A stretch of 64,000 bases of DNA, taken from NCBI GenBank assembly GCA_020637815.1, contig JACKJS010000001.1, forward strand, positions 310,001 to 374,000, given 5' to 3'. The position numbers and the translations under genes were made by a program. This document shows positions 42,481-50,577 of the stretch, piece by piece (positions within the stretch are counted from its first letter, which is position 1; the number at the start of each line of letters is the position of its first letter). The notes beneath the pieces were generated by a model. It worked only from the letters and a program-made list of their open reading frames with translations, was not told the origin of the DNA and did not search any database. This DNA comes from Hyphomicrobiaceae bacterium (GTDB taxonomy: Bacteria > Pseudomonadota > Alphaproteobacteria > Rhizobiales > Methyloligellaceae).

Positions 42481-43922
42481 GCGGCATCCTCCCGGTAGCA
42501 GACGGATTTGGCCGCGCTGACCACGAGTTGGGCCGTGGGCAGCGCGAGCTTCTCGAGATTGGCGGCATAAGGCATGGGGACGTCCGCGCCGGTGACTTTC
42601 AGCGGTGGCGCGTCGAGATAGTCGAACGCGCCCGCCGTCACTTGCGCGCAAATCTCCGTCCCGACGGAACAGATCGGCCAGCCCTCCTCGACCGTGACAA
42701 TACGGTTCGTCTTGCGGACCGAGGCAAGAACGGTCTCGATATCGAGCGGGCGCAAGGTGCGAAGATCGATGACTTCCGCATCGATCCCCTGATTCGCCAA
42801 ATGCTCCGCCGCATCGAGCGTGTAGGCCAGTCCGCGCGAGTAAGATACCAGCGTCACGTCGTTGCCCGGCCGCGCGATCCGGGCTTTGCCGATGGGCAGA
42901 ACGAAGTCGTCGAGCCTCGGCACCGCGAAACTCTGACCGTAGAGTATCTCGTTCTCCAGAAAGACCACGGGCGTGTCTTCGCGGATCGCCGCCTTCAAGA
43001 GGCCTTTGGCGTCGGCGGCGCTATAGGGCGCGATGACCTTTAGGCCAGGAACTTGTGCGTATAGGGGCGAAAAATCCTGGCTGTGCTGTGCGGCCACTCG
43101 CGCGGCGGCGCCGTTCGGCCCGCGGAATACGATGGGACAACGCATCTGACCGCCTGACATGTAATGTGTCTTGGCGGCCGAGTTGATAATGTGATCGATC
43201 GCCTGCAGCGCAAAGTTCCAGGTCATGAACTCTACGATAGGGCGCAGGCCTGCGAAGGCCGCGCCGACGCCGATGCCGGCGAAGCCATACTCCGTGATCG
43301 GTGTATCGATCACGCGGCGCGCTCCGAATTCCGCCAAGAGCCCCTGCGTCACCTTGTATGCGCCCTGATATTCGGCGACCTCCTCGCCCATGACGAAGAC
43401 ATCGCCGTCGCGGCGCATTTCCTCGGCCATGGCATCGCGCAAAGCTCGCCGGACAGTCATTTGGACCATTTCCGTACCGGCCGGAATCTCCGTGTCTGGT
43501 GCCGGTTCGGCGGGCGCGGCTTGTGGCCCAGCCGGCGCGGTTTCGACCTCGGGTTCGGTCTCGCCGAAGTCCGGGGCGGGCTCCGATGCAAAGATGTCTT
43601 GGGCATCGGCTTGCGGTTGCATCTGAGCCGGCGCGGTTGGGGGCGCCGCCGAGGGACCGCCTACGGCAGGCGTTTCGTCGTCTTCCAATTGGAGGGTCGC
43701 GATGGGTCTGTTGACTGGGACGTGCTCCGTGCCCTCCGGCACCAGGATCGATTGAATGATCCCGTCCTCGATGGCTTCGACCTCCATGGTGGCCTTGTCG
43801 GTCTCGATCTCGGCAATGACGTCGCCGGTCCGAACGGCGTCGCCTTCGCGCACGTGCCATTTCGCAAGGGTGCCCTCCTCCATCGTGGGAGAGAGCGCGG
43901 GCATGAGAATTTCGGCCGGCAT
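42477..43922 (-). CDS. pdhB: Pyruvate dehydrogenase E1 beta subunit with N-terminal lipoyl domain
   Basis: E1 beta forms the thiamine diphosphate enzyme with PdhA. The ATG at 43922 gives 481 residues: a lipoyl domain (1-75) with the lipoylation lysine K43 in ETDKATME, a long Ala/Pro/Glu-rich linker (about 76-150), then the transketolase-like E1 beta domain from about 155 (MTVRRALRDAMAEEM). A lipoyl domain on E1 beta is known in alphaproteobacteria. Here it is the only one in the operon because PdhC lacks it. It starts five bases after the pdhA stop. Confidence 0.96.
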   Translation of the reverse strand: MPAEILMPALSPTMEEGTLAKWHVREGDAVRTGDVIAEIETDKATMEVEAIEDGIIQSILVPEGTEHVPVNRPIATLQLEDDETPAVGGPSAAPPTAPAQMQPQADAQDIFASEPAPDFGETEPEVETAPAGPQAAPAEPAPDTEIPAGTEMVQMTVRRALRDAMAEEMRRDGDVFVMGEEVAEYQGAYKVTQGLLAEFGARRVIDTPITEYGFAGIGVGAAFAGLRPIVEFMTWNFALQAIDHIINSAAKTHYMSGGQMRCPIVFRGPNGAAARVAAQHSQDFSPLYAQVPGLKVIAPYSAADAKGLLKAAIREDTPVVFLENEILYGQSFAVPRLDDFVLPIGKARIARPGNDVTLVSYSRGLAYTLDAAEHLANQGIDAEVIDLRTLRPLDIETVLASVRKTNRIVTVEEGWPICSVGTEICAQVTAGAFDYLDAPPLKVTGADVPMPYAANLEKLALPTAQLVVSAAKSVCYREDAA

Positions 43923-43927
43923 CGGGC

Positions 43928-44992
43928 TTAGCCTTCCGACGCCACGACGTCGGTCCAAAGCTCACTCGGATCGGGTTCGGGCTCGTCTTGCGCGAACTGG
44001 GCGGCTTCGTTGACGATCGTGCGGATTTCTTTGTCGATGGCCTTGAGCTCGTCGTCGTTTTGGCCGAGCTCGGCGAGACGCTTGTGAACGAGCTCGATGG
44101 GATCGTGGTGCTGGCGCATGTCCTGGACCTCTTCGCGCGTCCGGTATTTCGCCGGGTCGGACATGGAGTGCCCGCGATAGCGATAGGTCAGCGCCTCCAG
44201 GATCATGGGGCCATTGCCGCTTCGCACGGATTCGAGCGCTTCCTCGCCAGCGGTCTTGACGGCGGCGACGTCCATGCCGTCGATCTGGCGTCCGGGAATG
44301 CCGAAGGCAAGGCCGCGATGATAGAGCTCTTCGGCATGGGCCGTGGCGCGTTCGACGGCCGTGCCCATGGCGTAGTGATTGTTCTCGATGATGTAGAGGA
44401 CCGGGAGCTTCCAGAGCGAAGCCATGTTGAAGCTCTCATAGACTTGGCCTTGATTGGCCGCGCCTTCTCCAAAGAACGTCAGGCAAACATTGCCGTTGCC
44501 CCGGTACTTGTTGGCGAAAGCCAAGCCCGTTCCAAGCGGCGCGGGCGTGCCGACGATGCCGTGACCGCCATAGAAGCCCTTCTCGACGGAGAACATGTGC
44601 ATGGAGCCGCCCTTCCCCTTCGAGTAACCGCTTCTCCGGCCGGTGAGTTCCGCCATCACGCCTTTCGGGTCCATGCCGGTGGCGAGCATGTGGCCGTGGT
44701 CGCGATAGGACGTGATGACCTGATCGCCGTAGCGCTTGGCCATCATCATGCCGGTGACGACCGCTTCTTGGCCGATATAGAGGTGGCAGAATCCGCCGAT
44801 GTAGCCCATGCCATAAAGCTGTCCGGCCTTCTCCTCGAAGCGGCGGACAAGGAGCATCCTGCGGTAGGCAGAGAGGTAATCCTCGGGGCTCAAGGATGGA
44901 CCCGCCGGACTCTCAGGCTCGTGCAATGTCTCGGAGGGTCTCTGGTCCATCCAGAAATTGGCCGCTCCAGGCGTCAGGCTTGGGCTGGTCAA
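43928..44992 (-). CDS. pdhA: Pyruvate dehydrogenase E1 alpha subunit, TTG start
   Basis: Thiamine-diphosphate-dependent decarboxylase subunit. The 354-residue protein shows the conserved SMHMFS phosphorylation-loop region and the cofactor motif at about 175-205, but the usual GDGAAN reads GEGAAN (E176), changing a magnesium ligand conservatively. The pair NN at 204-205 closes the motif. I take TTG at 44992 as start because a perfect AAGGAGG lies six bases upstream; the next in-frame ATG is 14 codons later without such a site. First gene of the pdh cluster. Confidence 0.96.
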   Translation of the reverse strand: MTSPSLTPGAANFWMDQRPSETLHEPESPAGPSLSPEDYLSAYRRMLLVRRFEEKAGQLYGMGYIGGFCHLYIGQEAVVTGMMMAKRYGDQVITSYRDHGHMLATGMDPKGVMAELTGRRSGYSKGKGGSMHMFSVEKGFYGGHGIVGTPAPLGTGLAFANKYRGNGNVCLTFFGEGAANQGQVYESFNMASLWKLPVLYIIENNHYAMGTAVERATAHAEELYHRGLAFGIPGRQIDGMDVAAVKTAGEEALESVRSGNGPMILEALTYRYRGHSMSDPAKYRTREEVQDMRQHHDPIELVHKRLAELGQNDDELKAIDKEIRTIVNEAAQFAQDEPEPDPSELWTDVVASEG

Positions 44993-45086
44993 TCAGGGCC
45001 TCCTTGCGACTCATACGCCATGCCCTTCGAGGCTAGCACGAGTTCAAAGTCAGCAAAAAGGCACCGCAGGTCGGGTCGATGGACAT

Positions 45087-45109
45087 CTGACCGCGTCCAC
45101 GCCGGTCAG
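45087..45109 (-). terminator. Hairpin at the end of ftsB-like gene
   Basis: CTGACCG (45087-45093) and CGGTCAG (45103-45109) form a 7-bp stem overlapping the stop codon of the ftsB-like gene. There is no directly adjacent T-run, although TTTTT follows about 25 bases later on the minus strand. It may separate ftsB from the pdh genes. Confidence 0.35.
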
Positions 45110-45429
45110 CGTTTGACGAGCGGTCCGGTTGGGTCTGGCGGGCGGCGCTTCATCATGACGAGATCGCCGGGATGGGCAAGGTTGAGGATTGCCCTCGCCC
45201 GCTCGTCGAGCATATCCGGGTCGAGACTGTCCGGCTCCAGGAGCGCGACATCGCGCTCGATCCGCAGACGCACCTCGCGCAGGCCCTCGAGTTCTCCCTC
45301 GAGGACGGCCGCGCGGCGTTGAAGATCGGCGCGCGCGGTCAGGCCGTGGTCGCCGTTCTGCAGATGGTAGCCGAAATAGCCGCCGGCGCCCAAGGCCAGA
45401 AGCGGAAAGATAAACGCCCTGAACCGCAT
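45106..45429 (-). CDS. ftsB: FtsB/DivIC-type septum formation initiator
   Basis: Small bitopic division protein that works with FtsL and FtsQ. The 107-residue product has a short cytoplasmic basic end, a membrane segment (about 5-22), and a coiled-coil stretch (about 30-70) with the family-like YLNLAHPGD-type segment here as ILNLAHPGD. The ATG at 45429 is preceded by GGGAGGAAAT. It sits between eno and pdhA, its usual place in alphaproteobacteria. Confidence 0.9.
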   Translation of the reverse strand: MRFRAFIFPLLALGAGGYFGYHLQNGDHGLTARADLQRRAAVLEGELEGLREVRLRIERDVALLEPDSLDPDMLDERARAILNLAHPGDLVMMKRRPPDPTGPLVKR

Positions 45430-45501
45430 ATTTCCTCCCCACACAGCGAATCACAAAGATCGTGGGGCGGCCGTTAAGAGGCGGTTACCGCGTCACGGAT
45501 T

Positions 45502-46776
45502 TCACGCTTTTAGAATTGCTCTTCCGGCATAACGTGCCCGCGGTCCCAACTCCTCCTCGATGCGGATGAGTTGATTGTACTTCGCCACGCGGTCGGACCT
45601 GGCAAGCGAACCCGTCTTGATCTGGCCGCAATTGGTCGCGACCGCCAGATCGGCGATGGTGGCGTCCTCGGTTTCGCCGGAGCGGTGAGACATCACGGCA
45701 TTGTAGTTCGCCTCGTGCGCCATGTTCACCGCGTCCAGGGTCTCCGACAGCGTGCCGATCTGGTTGACCTTGACGAGGATGGCATTGGCGATGTTCCTGT
45801 CGATACCCTCCTTGAGGCGCGCGACGTTGGTGACGAAAAGGTCGTCGCCCACGAGTTGCACACGGTCTCCAAGGGCCTCGGTCAGTGTGCGCCAGCCGTC
45901 CCAATCGTCTTCCGACATGCCGTCCTCGATGGAGAAGATCGGATAGTTGGAGACGAGATCGGCGAGATAGGCCGTCATCTCATCGGAGGATAGTGTGCGG
46001 TTCTCGCCGGCAAGCACGTAGCGCCCATCCTTGAAGAACTCGGTCGCCGCCACGTCGAGGGCGAGATAGACGTCCTTGCCCGGATTGTAGCCCGCGGTCT
46101 CGATCGCCTTCATGACGAAGTCGAGTCCGGCCCGCGTGGATTCGAGATTGGGTGCGAAGCCGCCCTCGTCGCCCACGGCCGTGCCGTAACCCGCATCGTG
46201 AAGGCCCTTCTTCAGCGTGTGGAACACCTCCGCGCCCATGCGGACGGCGTCGGCGATGCTGGGCGCGCCGACAGGCACGATCATGAATTCCTGGAAGTCG
46301 ATGGGATTGTCGGCATGCATGCCGCCGTTGACGATGTTCATCATCGGCACCGGGAGGAGCGTGGCGCCTTCCCCGCCCACATAGCGGTAAAGCGGTTCTC
46401 CGTGGGACAAAGCAGCGGCCTTTGCGGCGGCCATGGAAACGCCGAGAAGCGCGTTGGCGCCGAGCCGCTTCTTGTTCTCGGTGCCGTCGAGATCGCGCAG
46501 AAGCTGGTCGAGACCGCGTTGATCGTCGGCGTCGAAGCCCTTGAGGGCCTTGCGGATTTCGCCGTTCACCCCTTCGACGGCTTTCTTCACGCCCTTGCCG
46601 CCATACCGGGGTCCCCCGTCCCGCAGTTCATGCGCCTCATGAGCGCCCGTCGACGCGCCCGATGGGACTGCGGCGCGGCCCTGGCTGCCGTTCTCCAGGA
46701 CAACGTCGACTTCAACAGTCGGGTTGCCGCGGCTGTCCAGGATCTCTCTTCCGACGACGGTGGCAATGGCAGCCAT
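45502..46776 (-). CDS. eno: Enolase
   Basis: Converts 2-phosphoglycerate to phosphoenolpyruvate and in many bacteria also joins the RNA degradosome. From the ATG at 46776 (MAAIATVVGREILDSRGNPTVE) the protein has 424 residues, with the signature LVGDDLFVTN and the catalytic SHRSGETED. GGAAGG precedes the start. A longer upstream frame is rejected because the conserved N-terminus begins here. Confidence 0.98.
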   Translation of the reverse strand: MAAIATVVGREILDSRGNPTVEVDVVLENGSQGRAAVPSGASTGAHEAHELRDGGPRYGGKGVKKAVEGVNGEIRKALKGFDADDQRGLDQLLRDLDGTENKKRLGANALLGVSMAAAKAAALSHGEPLYRYVGGEGATLLPVPMMNIVNGGMHADNPIDFQEFMIVPVGAPSIADAVRMGAEVFHTLKKGLHDAGYGTAVGDEGGFAPNLESTRAGLDFVMKAIETAGYNPGKDVYLALDVAATEFFKDGRYVLAGENRTLSSDEMTAYLADLVSNYPIFSIEDGMSEDDWDGWRTLTEALGDRVQLVGDDLFVTNVARLKEGIDRNIANAILVKVNQIGTLSETLDAVNMAHEANYNAVMSHRSGETEDATIADLAVATNCGQIKTGSLARSDRVAKYNQLIRIEEELGPRARYAGRAILKA

Positions 46777-46903
46777 AACCAATTTCCTTCCTAAAAAGTA
46801 TCGGTAGCATTTTGAGCCCGTCATAACCTAGGCGGAAGCGGACGTGAAGGCGTATATGTCGTTGCCATGAGTTTGCTATGCAGCGCCAACCGAGAGAGTC
46901 CGC

Positions 46904-47635
46904 ATGACGATGCGTTCGTCGGATAAGCCGGACGGTGCCTTGGTCTTGTTTTCGGGCGGTCAGGACTCCACGACTTGCCTCGGCCATGCCTTGGAACGCT
47001 ACACCCGTGTGGAGACCGTCGGATTCGACTACGGACAGCGCCATGGCGTGGAACTCGAATGCCGCGCACGGATCATCGAGGCGCTTCGCGAGCAGTTTCC
47101 CGGCTGGGGTACGCGGCTCGGCGAAGACCACATGCTAGATCTTTCGAGCTTTGGGGCGATCGGTGAAACCGCGCTCACCACGCAATCGGAGATCGTCGTG
47201 ACGACGTCCGGATTGCCGTCGACATTCGTCCCAGGCCGAAATCTAGCGTTCTTCGTTTATGCAGCCGCGCTCGGTTATCGCCGAGGATTGCATGTCTTGG
47301 TGGGTGGCATGTGCGAGACGGACTATTCCGGCTATCCGGATTGCCGGGATGAGACGTTGAAGGCTTTGCAGCAAGCGGTCCAGCTCGGGACCGACGTTCC
47401 CTTCGCGATCGAGACTCCGCTGATGTGGCTTTCGAAGGCGCAGACGTGGGGTCTCGCGCATACACTCGGCGGCGACGCATTCGTGGACCTCATCCGCGAG
47501 GAGACCCACACGTGCTACACCGGCGATCGCACCACACGGCACGATTGGGGTTATGGCTGCGGCACATGCCCAGCCTGCGAGCTGCGCGCCAAGGGATACC
47601 GGGACTGGCGTGCCTCTGGGTTGCCGGCGGGATAA
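46904..47635 (+). CDS. queC: 7-cyano-7-deazaguanine synthase QueC
   Basis: Converts carboxy-deazaguanine to preQ0 with ammonia and ATP in queuosine synthesis. The 243-residue product has the ATP-pyrophosphatase loop LFSGGQDSTTCL at about 15-26 and the C-terminal zinc-binding cysteines in GCGTCPACELR. It is divergent from eno. The other precursor genes queE, queD and queF follow after a cytochrome gene. Confidence 0.97.
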   Translation: MTMRSSDKPDGALVLFSGGQDSTTCLGHALERYTRVETVGFDYGQRHGVELECRARIIEALREQFPGWGTRLGEDHMLDLSSFGAIGETALTTQSEIVVTTSGLPSTFVPGRNLAFFVYAAALGYRRGLHVLVGGMCETDYSGYPDCRDETLKALQQAVQLGTDVPFAIETPLMWLSKAQTWGLAHTLGGDAFVDLIREETHTCYTGDRTTRHDWGYGCGTCPACELRAKGYRDWRASGLPAG

Positions 47636-48035
47636 TCCGCGCCGCACTACCGCTTCCAGTCCCATCATGGCCAGGAGCGCGCTGCAATTTCAGATGCAGT
47701 TGTAGCGGCAAGCCATTCGGTGGCCGATGCTTTCCGGAACCCGCAATGCGGCCACGGCCAATCGCATCGGATGCACTTCCGGCCTCGTTCCTTCCCGAAT
47801 TCAGGCGCTTCGTCGAATTGCCATCGCAACGGAACGTCGCCTGGCCGGCAGAGCGTTCCGGCGGTCGTGTCGCGGCTCGATCCCTCGGCGCTAAGGCGAG
47901 GAACCGACAGCGCTCTCTCGCCACGCCGGTCCGGCGAAGGGCCGGGCACTTGCAAAACGTGCGATTTGCCGTGATACCGTGCTGGGTGGCCTTTCGCGCA
48001 TGTGGCGCTGGGGCATTCCTCAAAGGGAGGGTTTG
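47636..48035. other. 400-base gap between queC and the cytochrome gene
   Basis: I see no gene I can support here. Open frames exist on both strands, including one of 84 codons at 47720-47974 (plus) and one of 96 codons at 47665-47955 (minus) with a few cysteines, but they overlap each other and match nothing I know. A weak 5-bp GC hairpin lies near 47883-47901. The region may hold the cytochrome gene's promoter or a decayed gene. Confidence 0.4.
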
Positions 48036-48848
48036 ATGGACCAAAGGAACAAGAGTTCGTGGTTGAGTACAGCCGGCCTATTTCTGGTCGGCTTTTTTGT
48101 TGTTGGACTTGCGGTCGTGACGAGCAAGCCGTTCGAAGAGCGGTTTGGCTATGCAGAGACGGCTATGGTGTCGGAGGTGTTGCCTGACTCCACGTCCGAT
48201 ACGAGCGGCGACGACCCGGTGAAAGTTGCTCAAGACGAGTCTGGCGAAGCTGCTGGCGATACAGCGTCCGAAAGCAAGGATGCGGCGCCCAACGATGCCG
48301 CCGACGAGAGCGCATCAAAACCGGAAGACGAACCGCCCACCGAGGCTGCCGCCGCCGGCGGAGAGGACAAGTGCTGCAAGAAGGGCGATGAGACGCCGCC
48401 GTTCGATTTGATCGCGAAGGTGCCGCCGGGAGAACTTCACAATCCTTACGACTGGCAAGCGCTCAAGGAAGAGCATAAGGACAATCCGGACTATCTAGTG
48501 AAGCAGTTCCGTCTGCCCGGCTGCAACGAGTGTCATGGCGGCGGCGGCGGCGGCGGGTTCTGCCCTGCTCTCAGCCAAGGCGTCTGGTTCTGGGGCAATA
48601 CGGACGACGTGCTGTTCCGCCTGATTGCGCTCGGCTCGAAGAAATTGGAGGAGTCCGGTTTCACGCGCTACCAGTACGGAACGGTAAAGGCTCCGATGCC
48701 GGAGATGGGGCACGTCATCAAGACGTCTGACCATCTATGGCAGATCATCTCCTTCATTCGGTCGATCAATCCTCCGGAAACCAATCCCCCTGAAAAGGTC
48801 ATCCCCGGCAAGTACACAGCGCCGGCGGGAGAGACCAAGGCTGAGTAG
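48036..48848 (+). CDS. Membrane-anchored c-type cytochrome, methanol-metabolism-related type
   Basis: The ATG at 48036 has AAAGGGAGG upstream. The 270-residue product has an N-terminal membrane anchor (about 9-29), a low-complexity acidic Ala/Asp/Glu linker (about 45-110), a CC pair at 113-114, and one heme c site CNECH at 163-167 followed by seven glycines and a further cysteine (C176). Methionines in MPEM (221-224) are candidate heme ligands. The CxxCH-glycine-run-C pattern resembles the family called methanol metabolism-related c-type cytochrome in methylotrophs. Electron-transfer partner unknown. It interrupts the que gene run. Confidence 0.85.
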   Translation: MDQRNKSSWLSTAGLFLVGFFVVGLAVVTSKPFEERFGYAETAMVSEVLPDSTSDTSGDDPVKVAQDESGEAAGDTASESKDAAPNDAADESASKPEDEPPTEAAAAGGEDKCCKKGDETPPFDLIAKVPPGELHNPYDWQALKEEHKDNPDYLVKQFRLPGCNECHGGGGGGGFCPALSQGVWFWGNTDDVLFRLIALGSKKLEESGFTRYQYGTVKAPMPEMGHVIKTSDHLWQIISFIRSINPPETNPPEKVIPGKYTAPAGETKAE

Positions 48849-49002
48849 TCATCCGCCTTTTCGGCAATGACCCACGCCCGGATTTTTCGTGTCTGCCACC
48901 GGACCCCGGAATGAGCGGCACGGAACGTCCGGGCGATTTTCGTTGGGGCACAAGCGGTTGAAGGTCTTGCCTCCGAGACGAGAAAAACCCACCTTCCCGC
49001 TC

Positions 49003-49638
49003 ATGTATGCCGTCAAGGAAATCTACTACACACTCCAGGGCGAAGGCGCGCAGGCCGGCCGGCCGGCCGTGTTCTGCCGCTTTGCCGGCTGCAATTTGTG
49101 GTCCGGACGTGAGGCGGATCGCGCGGACGCCCTCTGCAATTTTTGCGACACGGATTTCGTCGGCACCGACGGTCCGGGCGGCGGCAAGTTCGAGACGGCT
49201 GAGATCCTCGCACAAGCTTGTTTGACGGCCTGGTGCGGGAATTCCCGCGCGCGGCCCTTCGTGGTCCTGACCGGCGGAGAACCCATGTTGCAGGTCGACG
49301 AGGCCTTTGTCGGCGCCCTCCATACGGCCGGGTTCGAGGTCGCGATCGAGACGAATGGCAGCCTTCCAGTGCTTTCGTCGATCGACTGGATCTGCGTCAG
49401 CCCAAAGCCCGGCGTCCGGCTGCGGCAACGCACGGGCGACGAGCTGAAGCTCGTCTTCCCGCAAGACGCCATTTCGCCCGAGGATGTGGACGGTCTGGCC
49501 TTCGAGCATTTCCTGCTTCAGCCGTTGGACGATCGTGCGGGCGGGACCGAAAATTTACGTGCTGCCATAGACTATTGCCTCGATCATCCAAGATGGCGGT
49601 TGAGCTTACAGACGCACAAGATGCTTGGCCTCCCGTAG
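49003..49638 (+). CDS. queE: 7-carboxy-7-deazaguanine synthase QueE
   Basis: Radical-SAM enzyme that contracts 6-carboxytetrahydropterin to the deazaguanine ring. The ATG at 49003 gives 211 residues beginning MYAVKEIYYTLQGEG. The cluster-binding cysteines follow the QueE-specific spacing Cx14Cx2C (CNLWSGREADRADALCNFC region, about 30-50). Upstream in-frame extension lacks any conserved sequence. A start with weak ribosome site suggests modest expression. Confidence 0.95.
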   Translation: MYAVKEIYYTLQGEGAQAGRPAVFCRFAGCNLWSGREADRADALCNFCDTDFVGTDGPGGGKFETAEILAQACLTAWCGNSRARPFVVLTGGEPMLQVDEAFVGALHTAGFEVAIETNGSLPVLSSIDWICVSPKPGVRLRQRTGDELKLVFPQDAISPEDVDGLAFEHFLLQPLDDRAGGTENLRAAIDYCLDHPRWRLSLQTHKMLGLP

Positions 49639-49710
49639 GTCTCCGGCGCGTCTGCGCGCGACGGCGTGCGGGGTCTGGCGGCCAGCGCAAAAATCCCCTA
49701 AACAGCCCTA

Positions 49711-50091
49711 ATGCGAATTTATAAAGAATTCTTCTTCGAGGCGGCCCACTTCCTGCCGTCGGCCCCGTCCGGCCATCCCAATGCGCGGGTGCACGGTCAT
49801 TCGTTCCGCGCGCGCATCACCGTGGATGGGCAGCCGGATGAGGACACCGGAATTGTATTGCATTTCGACGAGCTGGAAGCTGCGGTCGCCGATGCGCGCG
49901 ACGCGCTCGATCATCGGATGCTGAACGAGATCGAAGGGCTGTCGGCGCCGACGCTGGAGCGGATCGCCATGTGGCTTTGGGACCGCTTGCACAACCGGTT
50001 GCCCGGTTTGGTGGAGATTGTGGTGGCGCGGGATTCCTGTCACGAGGGTTGCGTCTATCACGGCCCGCCGATGCGGATGGCGGCGGAGTAA
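49711..50091 (+). CDS. queD: QueD-like 6-carboxytetrahydropterin synthase homologue
   Basis: QueD converts dihydroneopterin triphosphate to 6-carboxytetrahydropterin. The 126-residue product keeps the zinc histidines H13, H28 and H30 and the overall fold, but the catalytic cysteine found four residues before HGH in E. coli QueD is Asn24 here (NARVHGH). Cysteines near 110 and 114 (SCHEGC) could only substitute if the fold brings them close. Context between queE and queF strongly implies a queuosine role. Variants with HPN at this place seem familiar from other alphaproteobacteria. Confidence 0.88.
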   Translation: MRIYKEFFFEAAHFLPSAPSGHPNARVHGHSFRARITVDGQPDEDTGIVLHFDELEAAVADARDALDHRMLNEIEGLSAPTLERIAMWLWDRLHNRLPGLVEIVVARDSCHEGCVYHGPPMRMAAE

Positions 50092-50094
50092 ACC

Positions 50095-50556
50095 ATGGCG
50101 AAGAAGGATGCGGGCCTTCGGCAGCTTGGGAAGACGGCGCCGCTGCCTGCGTCTCCGGACGAGGCAGAGCTGGAACGGGTCCCAAATCCGCATCCAGACA
50201 CCGCCTATATCGCGCGCTTCACAGCCCCCGAATTCACCTGCCTGTGCCCTGTTACCGGGCAGCCGGACTTCGCTCATTTCGTCGTGGACTACGCCCCCAG
50301 CCAATGGCTGCTGGAATCGAAGTCGCTCAAGCTGTTTCTCGGAAGCTTCCGCAACACGGCCGCCTTTCACGAGGACACCACGCTCACGATCGGCAAGACG
50401 ATCGTCGGGTTGATTGAGCCGGCATGGCTCAGGATCGGCGGGTATTGGTATCCGCGCGGGGGTATCCCAATCGATGTGTTCTGGCAGCACGGGACGCCGC
50501 CGGACGGTCTTTGGATTCCCGACCAGGGCGTTGCCTCCTATCGCGGGCGCGGCTAG
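50095..50556 (+). CDS. queF: NADPH-dependent 7-cyano-7-deazaguanine reductase QueF
   Basis: Reduces preQ0 to preQ1, the last precursor step before insertion into tRNA. The 153-residue unimodular form has the catalytic C51 and D58 in FTCLCPVTGQPDFA and the conserved FHEDTT segment. It starts three bases after the queD stop. Together queC, queE, queD and queF supply all steps from GTP-derived pterin to preQ1 except folE. Confidence 0.97.
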   Translation: MAKKDAGLRQLGKTAPLPASPDEAELERVPNPHPDTAYIARFTAPEFTCLCPVTGQPDFAHFVVDYAPSQWLLESKSLKLFLGSFRNTAAFHEDTTLTIGKTIVGLIEPAWLRIGGYWYPRGGIPIDVFWQHGTPPDGLWIPDQGVASYRGRG

Positions 50557-50577
50557 TCGAGACGAAGGCCTGTACGC

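Noticed and set aside
47665..47974. Overlapping small frames on both strands in the queC-cytochrome gap, with cysteine pairs
   Set aside because: No ribosome sites, no recognised family and mutual overlap; kept only as an unexplained gap.
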